The notes under the pieces: generated by a model
What the model saw: only the letters and a program-made list of their open reading frames with translations
Told to the model about the DNA's origin: nothing
The model's database searches: none
Part shown: in pieces, positions 15,924 to 24,969 of the stretch
Position numbering within the stretch: the first letter of the stretch is position 1
Layout: every line of letters starts with the position of its first letter
Origin: Taibaiella sp.
GTDB taxonomy: Bacteria > Bacteroidota > Bacteroidia > Chitinophagales > Chitinophagaceae
Direction: 5' to 3'
NCBI GenBank assembly: GCA_019638495.1
Contig: JAHBTQ010000001.1
Coordinates: forward strand, 186,001 to 250,000
DNA: 64,000 nucleotides
Translations under genes and position numbers: made by a program

Positions 15924-16971
15924 TGCAGGCCCGGCCGAACTGCCGGGAGAAGTGTTGCACGATGTGGGGCGTGCAATACACCATTACAAGCGAACTGGAT
16001 TATCCATACTTGAGCTTCCCCACCGCAGCGAAGAATTTATAGAAATCGTTGATGAAGCTAACCAGTTGGTACGCGAGCTGTGCGGGCTGGGGGAAGAATA
16101 TGACATACTGTGGCTGCATGGAGGTGGGCGGATGCAGTTTTGTATGCTACCCATGAACCTGCTCTCAGAGGGAAAGACGGCTGCATACATTGAAAGTGGT
16201 TTATGGGCGAAGGAAGCCATCAAATATGCGGGGCATTACGGCAAGGTGCAGGTTGCGGCCACATCAGAACCTGACGGGTATAACAGCCTACCCCGCTGGC
16301 CCTCAAAGATCTCGCCCAAACCTGCTTACCTGCACATTACCACTAACAATACCATACACGGCACCCAGCTCCACGACATACCAGAAACCAACGCGCCGCT
16401 GGTGGCAGATATGAGCAGCGACATTTTCGGGCAGGCCAGGGACTATAGCAGATTTGCGATGTTCTATGCCACCGCTCAGAAAAACCTCGGTGTTCCCGGA
16501 TTAGCATTGGCTGTCATCAATAAGGACATTCTGCAAAAGTCTGCACGCGACCTGCCGCCACTGCTTAGCTATCGCGAGCAGGCCAAGGAAAACTCAATTG
16601 TAAATACTGCCAATGTATTTGCTATCTATACTTCACTGCTGATGCTACGGTGGACAAAAGCGCGTGGCCTTGCAACACTGGAACACGACAACCGACGCAA
16701 GGCAGCAATGCTCTATGACCTGCTGGACAGCAGCGCGGTGTTTCGTCCGCGGGTAACTGAGCGGGCAGATCGCAGCATCATGAACGTATGCTTCACTACC
16801 ACGAAGGCACATGAAGCCAGGTTCCTTGCCCTTTGCGACAAGAACAATATTGTGGGCATAAAGGGTCATCGCTACACCGGTGGGTTCCGGGTGTCTCTTT
16901 ACAACCCCGTTTCCGTCGATGCGGTGGAGACATTGGTTAGCCTGATGCGGGAATATGAGCGTACCGCCTGA
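15901..16971 (+). CDS. serC: Phosphoserine aminotransferase
   Basis: A 356-residue PLP enzyme that makes 3-phosphoserine from 3-phosphohydroxypyruvate and glutamate, the second step of serine synthesis; homologues also act in pyridoxal phosphate synthesis. Signatures: NFNAGPAELPGEVL at the start, LPHRSEEF, LHGGGRMQFCMLPMNLL, DMSSDIFG, and the PLP lysine 194 in ATAQKNLGVPG. The C-terminal GIKGHRYTGGFRVSLYNPVS segment is also typical. It starts inside the DUF502 gene (23-bp overlap) and ends 3 bp from the convergent rnz stop. No serA or serB is nearby. Confidence 0.96.
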   Translation: MERKINFNAGPAELPGEVLHDVGRAIHHYKRTGLSILELPHRSEEFIEIVDEANQLVRELCGLGEEYDILWLHGGGRMQFCMLPMNLLSEGKTAAYIESGLWAKEAIKYAGHYGKVQVAATSEPDGYNSLPRWPSKISPKPAYLHITTNNTIHGTQLHDIPETNAPLVADMSSDIFGQARDYSRFAMFYATAQKNLGVPGLALAVINKDILQKSARDLPPLLSYREQAKENSIVNTANVFAIYTSLLMLRWTKARGLATLEHDNRRKAAMLYDLLDSSAVFRPRVTERADRSIMNVCFTTTKAHEARFLALCDKNNIVGIKGHRYTGGFRVSLYNPVSVDAVETLVSLMREYERTA

Positions 16972-16974
16972 TGC

Positions 16975-17877
16975 TTACAGGTCGTAAGCCACGCCCTCCA
17001 CACTTACAGTAACATTGGGAAATATCCGCGCGGCCTGTTCCCGGAACGGCTCCAGTTCTTTGTACTTAGACGAGAAGTGGCCCAGCAGCAAATGTTTGGC
17101 ATTTGCCATGCGCGCAAGTTCTGCCGCCTGGGTGGCAGTGCTGTGAAAACGCGCTATCGCTTTGTCCTCATCCTCTTCCAGGTAGGTGCTTTCGTGGTAA
17201 ATCATGTCTACGCCCTGGATCAAGGGCAGAAAGCGCTCTGTGAAAAGCGTATCGGTACAGTAGGCATAGCGTTTGGGCTCGGGGCCTTCGGCTGTTACCC
17301 ATGCATTTTTTATAATGGCGCCGTCGGGCGCTACAAAATCGTTGCCGTCCTTCAGTTCCTCAAAATGCTCAACCGGTATGTTATACTCTTTGCATTTTTC
17401 CGGCAGTATCCGTCTGCCACGCGTTTTTGTCTCCACCAGGAAGCCGTAACACTCTATTCCATGTTCTACCGGAAAGAAGTCGACGCTGAAAGTCGGGCTT
17501 TCTACAAGGCGGCCGCCCTCACCAGATAGCCTATGAAAATGGAGTGGGTACTTAAGCTCTGTATTGGCCGATCTGAGGATCAGGTCCAGAATCGGTTCCA
17601 GCCCGGCCGGTGCGTAAATGTTAAGGGGGGCGGTGCGGCCAAGCAGGCTCATACTATTTACCAGCCCCGGCAGGCCAAAGTAGTGGTCGCCATGCATGTG
17701 GCTAATGAAAATGTGGTGAACGTTTTTCCACTTCTGCCCGTACCGTTGCATCTGCAGTTGCGTGCCCTCGCCACAGTCCAGAAGCAGCACTTCGCCATAC
17801 ACTGTTACCGTTTGTGCAGTGGGATGCCGGCCAAATGCAGGAAGCGCAGAGTTATTGCCCAGAATGGTGACCCTCAT
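16975..17877 (-). CDS. rnz: Ribonuclease Z
   Basis: A 300-residue metallo-beta-lactamase-fold tRNA 3'-processing endonuclease. The zinc motif SHMHGDHYFGLPGLV supplies His 60, His 62, Asp 64 and His 65; the starting strand VTILGNNSALPAFGRHPTAQTV and LLLDCGEGTQLQMQRYG are the family's N-terminal signature. Later metal ligands lie in EHGIECYGF, YCTDT and HSTATQAAELA with LLLGHFSSKY. It trims precursor tRNA 3' trailers. Its start is close behind two -7 boxes, so the message may have little or no leader. It converges on serC with only 3 bp between stops. Confidence 0.96.
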   Translation of the reverse strand: MRVTILGNNSALPAFGRHPTAQTVTVYGEVLLLDCGEGTQLQMQRYGQKWKNVHHIFISHMHGDHYFGLPGLVNSMSLLGRTAPLNIYAPAGLEPILDLILRSANTELKYPLHFHRLSGEGGRLVESPTFSVDFFPVEHGIECYGFLVETKTRGRRILPEKCKEYNIPVEHFEELKDGNDFVAPDGAIIKNAWVTAEGPEPKRYAYCTDTLFTERFLPLIQGVDMIYHESTYLEEDEDKAIARFHSTATQAAELARMANAKHLLLGHFSSKYKELEPFREQAARIFPNVTVSVEGVAYDL

Positions 17878-17883
17878 TAGCTA

Positions 17884-17900
17884 CAAATGTAGCAAATGTA
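17884..17900 (-). promoter_or_regulatory. Two tandem -7 boxes upstream of rnz
   Basis: The minus strand reads TACATTTG twice, at 17900-17893 and 17891-17884, one base apart. Both match TAnnTTTG perfectly. The nearer one ends 6 bp before the rnz ATG, which predicts a leaderless or very short-leader transcript. Confidence 0.5.
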
Positions 17901-17960
17901 TGGGGTGCGAGAGATAGCTCCGGGCAAGATAGCGGGGCATAAACCGGTAGCCCGGACAGT

Positions 17961-17979
17961 TTTTTACCACTGGTAAAAA
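17961..17979. promoter_or_regulatory. Perfect 19-bp palindrome, candidate operator upstream of paaZ
   Basis: TTTTTACCACTGGTAAAAA: two 9-bp arms around a central C, 65 bp before the paaZ ATG and 84 bp before the rnz ATG. Such symmetry fits a homodimeric regulator site. A terminator is unlikely because a one-base loop cannot fold as RNA without opening the centre and there is no gene end nearby. Confidence 0.5.
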
Positions 17980-18043
17980 GGGTAAATTGCATGCCCGCAG
18001 CCTAAAAACCGGTTGTGGGGAATCCAAAAAAGAATAGAAAGCC

Positions 18044-20098
18044 ATGTCATTGACAAAACTGGGCAACTATGCCGAAGGAAAATGGGTGAGCCCTTCTGCC
18101 GAAGGGGAAGTACTACACAATGCTATAACCGGCGAAGCCATATATACTGCAGCCAGTACCGGGCTGGACTTCGGCGCTATGATGCACTATGCCCGCACAG
18201 TGGGCGGCCCTGCACTGCGTAAGCTCACCTTCCAGGAGCGTGGCCGTATGCTGAAGGCGCTGGCCATGTACCTGCTGGAGCGCAAGGAGGATTTTTACCT
18301 GGTAAGCGGCTACACCGGCGCTACACGTGTAGACTCGTGGGTAGACATTGAAGGCGGCATCGGCAACCTTTTCGCTTATGCGAGCCTGCGCCGCCAGTTT
18401 CCGGATGAGCGCTACTATGTAGATGGTGATGCGGCAAAACTCTCTAAGAACAATACCTTCATAGGTCATCACATAATGGTGCCGCGCGAAGGTGTGGCTA
18501 TACATATCAATGCATTCAACTTCCCTGTGTGGGGCATGCTGGAGAAAATAGCGGTGAACCTGCTGGCCGGTGTTCCTGCCATTGTGAAGCCGGCTACGCT
18601 CACGTCTTACCTCACGGAGGCTGTTTTCCGCGAGATAATCAAGTCGGGCATCTTCCCTGAGGGGTCGCTGCAACTGATATGTGGTTCTGCGCGTGGCATA
18701 CTGGACCATATAGAAACGCAAGACGTGGTGACCTTCACCGGATCTGCCAGCACAGGGCGCATGCTGAAGTCGCACCCACGCATTCTTTCTGAGTCAGTAC
18801 CCTTTAATATGGAGGCCGACTCGCTGAACTGTTGCATCCTGGGTGCCGACGTAACGCCGTCGATGCCTGAGTTTGACATTTTCATCAAGGAGGTGGCACG
18901 CGAAATAACTACCAAGGCCGGACAGAAGTGTACGGCGGTGCGCCGCGTGATAGTGCCTGCAGACAGGGTAGAAGATGTGACCATAGCCCTGGGCAAACGA
19001 CTGCAGACCACAGTAGTGGGCGACCCTGCCCTGAAAGAGGTGCGCATGGGGCCGCTTGCCGGCATATCGCAGCGAAACGAGGTGCGCGAAAAAGTACAGG
19101 AACTGGCAAAAAGCCAAAGCATAGTGATAGGCAGCCTGGAGCATTTCGAAGTTATGGGTGCTGACAAGGAGAAGGGCGCCTTCCTGCCACCGCTGGTGTT
19201 CCTGAACACTGACCCCTATAAAAACGTGGCGTGCCACAACATAGAAGCATTTGGACCGGTATCTACCATCATGCCATATGCCACTACTGATGATGCTATA
19301 ACACTGGCTAAGATGGGTATGGGCTCACTGGTGTGCTCTGTGGTAACGGCCGATGATGACATAGCCCGTGAGATAGTGCTGGGGGCAGCATCGATGCATG
19401 GCCGCATACTGGTACTCAATGCAGACTGTGCGAAGGAAAGCACAGGGCACGGATCGCCAATGCCGTTACTGGTACATGGTGGTCCGGGTCGTGCGGGTGG
19501 CGGTGAGGAAATGGGCGGAAAACGTGGCGTAATGCACTACCTGCAGCGCTGCGCAATTCAGGGCTCGCCTACTACCATAAGCCGCATAACCAATGTGTAC
19601 CAGCAGCATGGCAAGCAATTCGAGACGGATAAGCATCCGTTCAAGAAATATTTTGAAGAGCTGGCCATTGGTGAAACCCTGGTAACGGCTAAACATACCG
19701 TATCAGAAGCAGACATCACCAACTTTGCCAACGTGAGCGGAGATAACTTCTATGCCCACATGGATGCCACCTCTCTTGAGGGCACCATTTTTGAAAAGCG
19801 CGTTGCTCATGGCTACTTCATCCTGTCGAAGGCGGCGGGTCTGTTCGTTGATGCGAAGAAGGGGCCGGTATTGCTCAACTATGGTATTGATGAGTGCCGC
19901 TTTACCAAGCCGGTGTACCCGGGCATGACCATAGGTGTGCGCCTGACGGTAAAGGAGAAGACCGCACAGGAAAAGAAAACACCGGAAGACGTAGCGAAGG
20001 GTATCGTAAAATGGCTGGTGGATGTGTATGACGAAACCGGTGAAACGGTGGCTATCGCAACCATCCTGACGATGGTGAAGATGCTGAACCAGGACTAA
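18044..20098 (+). CDS. paaZ: PaaZ: oxepin-CoA hydrolase / semialdehyde dehydrogenase
   Basis: A 684-residue fusion. The N-terminal about 520 residues are an aldehyde dehydrogenase with Glu 257 in FNMEADSLNCC and nucleophile Cys 296 in KAGQKCTAVRRV. The C-terminal about 140 residues are a MaoC-type (R)-hydratase with the Asp/His pair of NVSGDNFYAHMD and VAHGYFILSKAAGL. In phenylacetate catabolism the hydratase opens the oxepin-CoA ring and the dehydrogenase oxidises the semialdehyde. No other paa gene is within the window, so either the pathway genes lie elsewhere or this copy acts alone. A perfect palindrome upstream may be its operator. It is well conserved in length with E. coli PaaZ. Confidence 0.93.
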   Translation: MSLTKLGNYAEGKWVSPSAEGEVLHNAITGEAIYTAASTGLDFGAMMHYARTVGGPALRKLTFQERGRMLKALAMYLLERKEDFYLVSGYTGATRVDSWVDIEGGIGNLFAYASLRRQFPDERYYVDGDAAKLSKNNTFIGHHIMVPREGVAIHINAFNFPVWGMLEKIAVNLLAGVPAIVKPATLTSYLTEAVFREIIKSGIFPEGSLQLICGSARGILDHIETQDVVTFTGSASTGRMLKSHPRILSESVPFNMEADSLNCCILGADVTPSMPEFDIFIKEVAREITTKAGQKCTAVRRVIVPADRVEDVTIALGKRLQTTVVGDPALKEVRMGPLAGISQRNEVREKVQELAKSQSIVIGSLEHFEVMGADKEKGAFLPPLVFLNTDPYKNVACHNIEAFGPVSTIMPYATTDDAITLAKMGMGSLVCSVVTADDDIAREIVLGAASMHGRILVLNADCAKESTGHGSPMPLLVHGGPGRAGGGEEMGGKRGVMHYLQRCAIQGSPTTISRITNVYQQHGKQFETDKHPFKKYFEELAIGETLVTAKHTVSEADITNFANVSGDNFYAHMDATSLEGTIFEKRVAHGYFILSKAAGLFVDAKKGPVLLNYGIDECRFTKPVYPGMTIGVRLTVKEKTAQEKKTPEDVAKGIVKWLVDVYDETGETVAIATILTMVKMLNQD

Positions 20099-20143
20099 CT
20101 AAATGACCTATAAGGCTATAAACGCCTGACGAATAGTTAATTG

Positions 20144-20151
20144 TACTTTTG
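20144..20151 (+). promoter_or_regulatory. -7 box of the persulfide dioxygenase gene
   Basis: TACTTTTG, a perfect TAnnTTTG match 35 bp upstream of the ATG at 20187. The -33 region has no clear TTG. Confidence 0.5.
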
Positions 20152-20186
20152 CATATAATACCCTTTTCGGGGAAACAGACAACGAT

Positions 20187-21587
20187 ATGGAAATAAAGCA
20201 GCTATATACAAACTGCCTGAGTGAGGCAGCCTACTTTGTAGCAAGTGACGGCGAGGCAGCAGTGATAGACCCGCTACGCGATGTGGATACCTACCTGCAA
20301 ATGGCAGAGGAGCGTGGGGTGAAGATCAAGTATATCTTCGAAACACACTTCCATGCGGACTTTGTGAGTGGGCACATAGACCTGGCCCAGAAGACGGGTG
20401 CGCCCATTGTATACGGCCCTGATACCAAAGCCGGGTTTACAGTACACGTTGCGAAGGATGGTGAGGAGTTTACAATAGGCAAGGCTAAGATCAAAGCGAT
20501 ACACACGCCGGGCCACACGCTGGAAAGCACCTGCTACCTGCTGACCAACGAAGAAGGCAAGGAAGAGTGCATTTTCACGGGTGACACACTGTTTGTGGGT
20601 GATGTGGGCCGGCCCGACCTGTTTAGCGGCAACCTGAGCAAGGAAGAGCTGGCGGGAATGATGTACGAAACGCTGCAGAACAAAATAAAGCCACTGAACG
20701 ATAATATCGTAGTTTATCCTGCACATGGGCCCGGCTCGTCCTGCGGAAAGGCGCTGGGACCGGAGACATTCAGCACCATAGGCACGCAAAAGGCTACCAA
20801 CTATGCACTGCAGGAAATGACGAAGGAGGAATTCATCAAGACAGTGACCACCGGCTTGTCTGCACCTCCCGTTTACTTCCCTATCAATGCACGCATCAAC
20901 AAGGAGGGATATGATAGCCTGGACAATGTGTACGCTACCGCAGTTACGCCACTTTCAGTTGCTGCGTTCAAGGAGTCTGCTAAAGACGCTATCATACTGG
21001 ATACACGTCCTTCTACGGTATTCACAACCGGTTTTGTACCGGGCTCAATAAGCATAGGCCTGGATGGCCGCTTTGCGGAGTGGGCAGGCACCATGCTACC
21101 ATTCGATCAGCCGCTGGTGCTGGTTACTGAAGCCGGCAAGGAAAAGGAAAGCATAACACGCCTGGCGCGGGTGGGTATTGACAATGTGCGCGGATACCTG
21201 GAAGGCGGCTATGAAGCATGGGCTGATGCCGGCGAGCAGATAGACATGATCATAGACATAGAGGCCGACGAACTGGCTATGGACATGCCGCATGACGCTA
21301 ACCTGGAAGTAGTGGACGTGCGCAAAACAAGCGAATTTGAAACAGCGCACGTGCGCGGAGCACGCAGCCTGCCACTGGACTCTATGACCGACCCGCTGAA
21401 CATTGCCCTCGTGGACGATGAGCACAACCTGTATGTGCACTGCGCCGGCGGCTACCGCTCGGTAATAGCGGCTTCGATATTGAAGAGGCACGGCTACCAC
21501 AACCTGCGCAATGTGCTGGGTGGGTTTGGTAAGATAAAGAACGAGAAGAAGATACCACTGGTGCTGGCTGAGGGTGCGAAAGCATAA
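20187..21587 (+). CDS. Persulfide dioxygenase-rhodanese fusion (CstB/Blh-like)
   Basis: A 466-residue protein with three domains. Residues about 1-250 are a metallo-beta-lactamase fold of the ETHE1/persulfide dioxygenase type: His 54, His 56 and Asp 58 in ETHFHADFVSGH, His 110 in TPGHT, Asp 133 in TGDTLFVGDVGRPDL, and PAHGPGSSCGK. Two rhodanese domains follow; the first (about 260-360) lacks the active Cys, the second (about 370-460) has it (Cys 419 in YVHCAGGYRS). Such fusions oxidise glutathione- or coenzyme A-like persulfides to sulfite and pass sulfur between thiols, detoxifying sulfide. No quinone oxidoreductase or regulator lies beside it. Confidence 0.92.
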   Translation: MEIKQLYTNCLSEAAYFVASDGEAAVIDPLRDVDTYLQMAEERGVKIKYIFETHFHADFVSGHIDLAQKTGAPIVYGPDTKAGFTVHVAKDGEEFTIGKAKIKAIHTPGHTLESTCYLLTNEEGKEECIFTGDTLFVGDVGRPDLFSGNLSKEELAGMMYETLQNKIKPLNDNIVVYPAHGPGSSCGKALGPETFSTIGTQKATNYALQEMTKEEFIKTVTTGLSAPPVYFPINARINKEGYDSLDNVYATAVTPLSVAAFKESAKDAIILDTRPSTVFTTGFVPGSISIGLDGRFAEWAGTMLPFDQPLVLVTEAGKEKESITRLARVGIDNVRGYLEGGYEAWADAGEQIDMIIDIEADELAMDMPHDANLEVVDVRKTSEFETAHVRGARSLPLDSMTDPLNIALVDDEHNLYVHCAGGYRSVIAASILKRHGYHNLRNVLGGFGKIKNEKKIPLVLAEGAKA

Positions 21588-21654
21588 CAAGCAGCCTGTT
21601 TGGCACAATTATTGTATTGGTTAGGCACTGTCGTAACCTGTAAATATTGTGCGT

Positions 21655-21726
21655 ATGAAGCGGACCTTTTTAATATTGTTGATTATTTACGCAATCGTGA
21701 TCTCATTAGCCTTCACTACGGCATAA
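21655..21726 (+). CDS. Tiny hydrophobic ORF (23 residues)
   Basis: A 23-codon ORF, MKRTFLILLIIYAIVISLA then FTTA, in an otherwise empty gap. It is a basic start followed by one continuous hydrophobic helix, the shape of many small membrane proteins. Its stop overlaps the first bases of the bidirectional terminator hairpin. No recognised family, and a random ORF of this size is common; the composition and its place right before a terminator are the only support. Confidence 0.3.
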   Translation: MKRTFLILLIIYAIVISLAFTTA

Positions 21727-21765
21727 AAAGAAGAAGGGAGCCCAACGGGTTCCCTTCTTCTTTTT
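21725..21765. terminator. Bidirectional terminator between convergent genes
   Basis: A 19-bp stem with one G-T wobble and a 3-nt loop (arms begin AAAAAGAAGAAGGGA and end TCCCTTCTTCTTTTT). It provides T-runs on both strands and separates the persulfide dioxygenase gene (plus) from the carboxylase gene (minus). Confidence 0.92.
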
Positions 21766-21827
21766 CCAGTAATTTTCGCCTGGCACTCCTTTTTCTTCTC
21801 CAATATCTACAATACGCGGACGAGCGA

Positions 21828-23366
21828 CTACAACGGAATATTGCCGTGCTTGCGCTTAGGCATTTTTGCCACCTTATTCTCCAGCATCTTGAAGCCGCGT
21901 ATCAGCTTGGCGCGTGTGTCGGCAGGCATTATTACCTCGTCTACATAGCCGCGCGCTGCCGCTCCGTATGGGTTGGCAAATTTTTCCAGGTATTCGTTTT
22001 CTTTTTCTTTCAGTTTTGCCTCCGGGTCTGCCGATTCTGATATCTCCTTTTTGAAGATGATCTCTGCGGCGCCCTTTGCCCCCATCACAGCGATCTCGGC
22101 AGTGGGCCATGCAAAGTTAAGGTCGGCACCGATGTGTTTTGAGTTCATTACATCGTATGCGCCGCCATATGCCTTGCGCGTTATCACTGTCACCTTTGGT
22201 ACGGTAGCCTCGCTGAGTGCATAGAGCAGCTTGGCGCCATTGGTGATGATGCCGTGCCACTCCTGGTCGGTTCCCGGCAGGAAGCCCGGCACGTCTACCA
22301 GCACCAGCAGTGGTATATTAAACGCATCGCAGAAGCGTGTGAATCGCGCCCCCTTGCGGCTGGAGTTGATATCGAGCACGCCGGCAAGATAGGCAGGCTG
22401 GTTGGCAACGATGCCTACGCTGCGGCCACCCAGGCGGGCAAAACCCACCACTATGTTCTCCGCAAAATCTTTGTGTACCTCCAGGAAGCTGTCGCTATCC
22501 ACCAGTTCCGCTATTACATCCTTGATGTCGTATGGCTGATTAGGGTTAGCGGGAATAATGCTATCGAGCGCAGGGCGCTTTTCGTCGCCTGCTTCGTAGG
22601 CATAAACCGGTGCGTCCTCTTCGCAATTCTGAGGCATGTAGCTCAGCAGTTGCTTTATCTTATTGATGGCTTCTACCTCATTGGCACAGGCAAAATGGGT
22701 TACGCCGGACTTGGAGGCATGTGTCTGTGCACCACCCAGCTCTTCGCTGGTTACGGTTTCGTGGGTAACGGTCTTAACCACGTTTGGCCCTGTCACAAAC
22801 ATGTAGGATGTATGCTCTGCCATGAGGATAAAATCGGTGATGGCGGGAGAGTATACTGCGCCGCCGGCACATGGGCCAAGGATGGCTGATATCTGGGGCA
22901 CCACTCCAGACGCCTGTACGTTACGGTAGAAAATATCGGCATAGCCCCCGAGGGACACCACGCCCTCCTGTATACGCGCACCACCACTGTCATTGAGACC
23001 TATGACGGGTGCCCCGTTCTGCATGGCGAGGTCCATGATCTTCACGATCTTCTCTGCATGGGTCTCGGATAGGCTGCCGCCAAAAACGGTGAAATCCTGC
23101 GAGTAAACGTAGATGAGGCGGCCATTTACGGTGCCATAACCTGTTACCACACCATCGCCGGGATATACTTCGTTTTCCATACCGAAGTCGCGGCAGCGGT
23201 GGGTCACGAGCATACCTATTTCTTCAAAAGAGCCTTCGTCGAGCAGCAGTTGCAGCCTTTCGCGGGCAGAGAGTTTTCCCTTTTTATGCTGAGCTTCTAT
23301 GCGTTTGTCTCCGCCACCTTTCATGGCCTGCAGGGTCTTTTCCCTTAATACGGCTATCTTATCCAT
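21828..23366 (-). CDS. Acyl-CoA carboxylase, carboxyltransferase (beta) subunit
   Basis: A 512-residue carboxyltransferase with two crotonase-like halves. The N-terminal half has [19 protein letters not shown] and the acyl-CoA-binding [22 protein letters not shown] with [16 protein letters not shown]; the C-terminal half has [39 protein letters not shown] and [13 protein letters not shown] with the oxyanion glycines. It transfers carboxyl groups from biotin to propionyl-CoA or a similar substrate, or works in reverse in methylmalonyl-CoA decarboxylase. No biotin carboxylase or carrier gene is adjacent. ATG at 23366 is preferred over the upstream TTG. Confidence 0.93.
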   Translation of the reverse strand: MDKIAVLREKTLQAMKGGGDKRIEAQHKKGKLSARERLQLLLDEGSFEEIGMLVTHRCRDFGMENEVYPGDGVVTGYGTVNGRLIYVYSQDFTVFGGSLSETHAEKIVKIMDLAMQNGAPVIGLNDSGGARIQEGVVSLGGYADIFYRNVQASGVVPQISAILGPCAGGAVYSPAITDFILMAEHTSYMFVTGPNVVKTVTHETVTSEELGGAQTHASKSGVTHFACANEVEAINKIKQLLSYMPQNCEEDAPVYAYEAGDEKRPALDSIIPANPNQPYDIKDVIAELVDSDSFLEVHKDFAENIVVGFARLGGRSVGIVANQPAYLAGVLDINSSRKGARFTRFCDAFNIPLLVLVDVPGFLPGTDQEWHGIITNGAKLLYALSEATVPKVTVITRKAYGGAYDVMNSKHIGADLNFAWPTAEIAVMGAKGAAEIIFKKEISESADPEAKLKEKENEYLEKFANPYGAAARGYVDEVIMPADTRAKLIRGFKMLENKVAKMPKRKHGNIPL

Positions 23367-23488
23367 AACAGTGGGCAAACCTAATCAATTTTTGGTCTAA
23401 AAATTACCGCACTCCGGATACACACATTCTGATATTTCGAACTTCTTTATTAATTATTCCGTATCTTCATTTTAATTTACTATGACTT

Positions 23489-24925
23489 ATGAAAAAGTTA
23501 CTCTCCACCCTTCTGATATTAATATTTTCATTCAGTGCCCACGCACAATACACCCTGCTGCCCATAGCGGGCAATGACTCGGCAGGATATTATGGCGAGG
23601 GGGTGCCCGCCCGCCAGGCATCGATTTGGTGGCCTAAAAGCATTTGTCGTGATTCTGTAGGCAATCTTTATTTCGGCGTTGGCGGGGGAGCTGCACCTTA
23701 CATGCGTGTGCGAAGAATAGACGCCTCAACAGGTGCAATCACAACAGTTGCGGGAAATGGCAGCACTACGCCTGCCGCCGATTCAGTGGACAATGCCCCT
23801 GCAACGACGGCCAGGTTGAAAGGCCCCTCCGGTGTTTGCATAGACCACCAAGGCAACCTTTTAATAGCAGATGGGAGCAACCGCATTCGAAAGGTGACAC
23901 TCTCAACGGGTACTATTTCAACCGTTGCCGGTAGTATAATGTTAGTCCAAGGCTATTCCGGTGATGGCGGTCCGGCAACCGCAGCACAATTCTGGAATGC
24001 TAACGACATCGCGGTGGACCGTGCCAATAACATTTATTTTTTAGATGGTGGAAGACCATCTGTGAGAAAAGTGAACGCAGTAACAGGTATTATTAGCACA
24101 GTAGCAGGCACCGGTGCGATTGGCTTTAGTGGTGACGGTGGGCCAGCTACAGCAGCACAGATAGGAAGTACCGCTCTAGGATTCTATATAGACAGTGTAG
24201 ATAATATTTTTATTGCTGATTTCGGCAACAATCGTATCAGGCGTGTGGATGCGACAACAGGTATTATCACTACTGTTGCAGGCGATCCTTCTGCATCCAG
24301 TCATGGCGATGGTGGCCCGGCCACTGCGGCCAAACTGGCCGGCCCATCACATATTGCAATGGACAAACAAGGCAACCTGTTTTTTACCGAAAGAGCCAGT
24401 TCCAGTCCACGGATGAGCAGGATAGATGCCAGTACAGGAATAATAACGACAGTTGGCGGCACGGGTGGCTCGTGGCTCACGGACAGCACAGGTGATTATG
24501 GACCTGCGACAGCCGTAGGGTTGGGAGGCGAGGCAATTTGCTTAGACACATGCGGCAATATCTTCCTCACGGGCTGGCGCCACCGTATACGTGCGCTGGT
24601 GCCGGTGGTGCCCACAGATAGCTGGCTGTGCGGGCTGAAACTGACACAGCCCGTAAATGGAGTGAGCAGCCTGCGCGGTGCAGCGCTGCAGGGCATAAGC
24701 ATAGCGCCTAATCCGGGTAGTGGGTTGTTCATGCTCACCATTGGCTCGCAGGCTAATGAAGTGGCAGAGGTGGCTATAACAGACATTACCGGTCGTATAG
24801 TGCAGGTGCAGCGTATGCAGACGAACAAAGAAACGTCCTTGCAATTACAGGCTCCGCCGGGTCTGTACCTTGTCACTGCTACTACAGCGAGTGGCCGGGC
24901 ATCGGCAAAGATCATTGTTGAGTAA
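23489..24925 (+). CDS. NHL-repeat T9SS exoprotein, tandem copy 1
   Basis: A 478-residue secreted six-bladed beta-propeller. Signal peptide MKKLLSTLLILIFSFSAHAQ. Six NHL blades follow, each with a phrase such as GVCIDHQGNLLIADGSNRIRKV or DIAVDRANNIYFLDGG, often preceded by STVAG and SGDGGPATAAQ. The last about 80 residues form a T9SS type A sorting domain (SIAPNPGSGLFMLTIG, ITDITGRIVQVQRM, GLYLVTATTASGRASAKIIV). NHL propellers bind proteins, glycans or RNA; the ligand here is unknown. A near copy follows 44 bp downstream, with conserved ends and a diverged middle. Confidence 0.9.
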   Translation: MKKLLSTLLILIFSFSAHAQYTLLPIAGNDSAGYYGEGVPARQASIWWPKSICRDSVGNLYFGVGGGAAPYMRVRRIDASTGAITTVAGNGSTTPAADSVDNAPATTARLKGPSGVCIDHQGNLLIADGSNRIRKVTLSTGTISTVAGSIMLVQGYSGDGGPATAAQFWNANDIAVDRANNIYFLDGGRPSVRKVNAVTGIISTVAGTGAIGFSGDGGPATAAQIGSTALGFYIDSVDNIFIADFGNNRIRRVDATTGIITTVAGDPSASSHGDGGPATAAKLAGPSHIAMDKQGNLFFTERASSSPRMSRIDASTGIITTVGGTGGSWLTDSTGDYGPATAVGLGGEAICLDTCGNIFLTGWRHRIRALVPVVPTDSWLCGLKLTQPVNGVSSLRGAALQGISIAPNPGSGLFMLTIGSQANEVAEVAITDITGRIVQVQRMQTNKETSLQLQAPPGLYLVTATTASGRASAKIIVE

Positions 24926-24969
24926 AGGCGGATGTGCCTCGCGGCGCATCTACCCAAAACATATACCAC

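Noticed and set aside
18909..19209. ORFs on both strands inside paaZ
   Set aside because: Overlap the conserved aldehyde dehydrogenase core, no separate start signal or domain.
21600..22889. Plus-strand ORFs overlapping the carboxylase gene
   Set aside because: They are antisense to the conserved carboxyltransferase, and their composition (runs of Cys, Tyr, His) is not protein-like.
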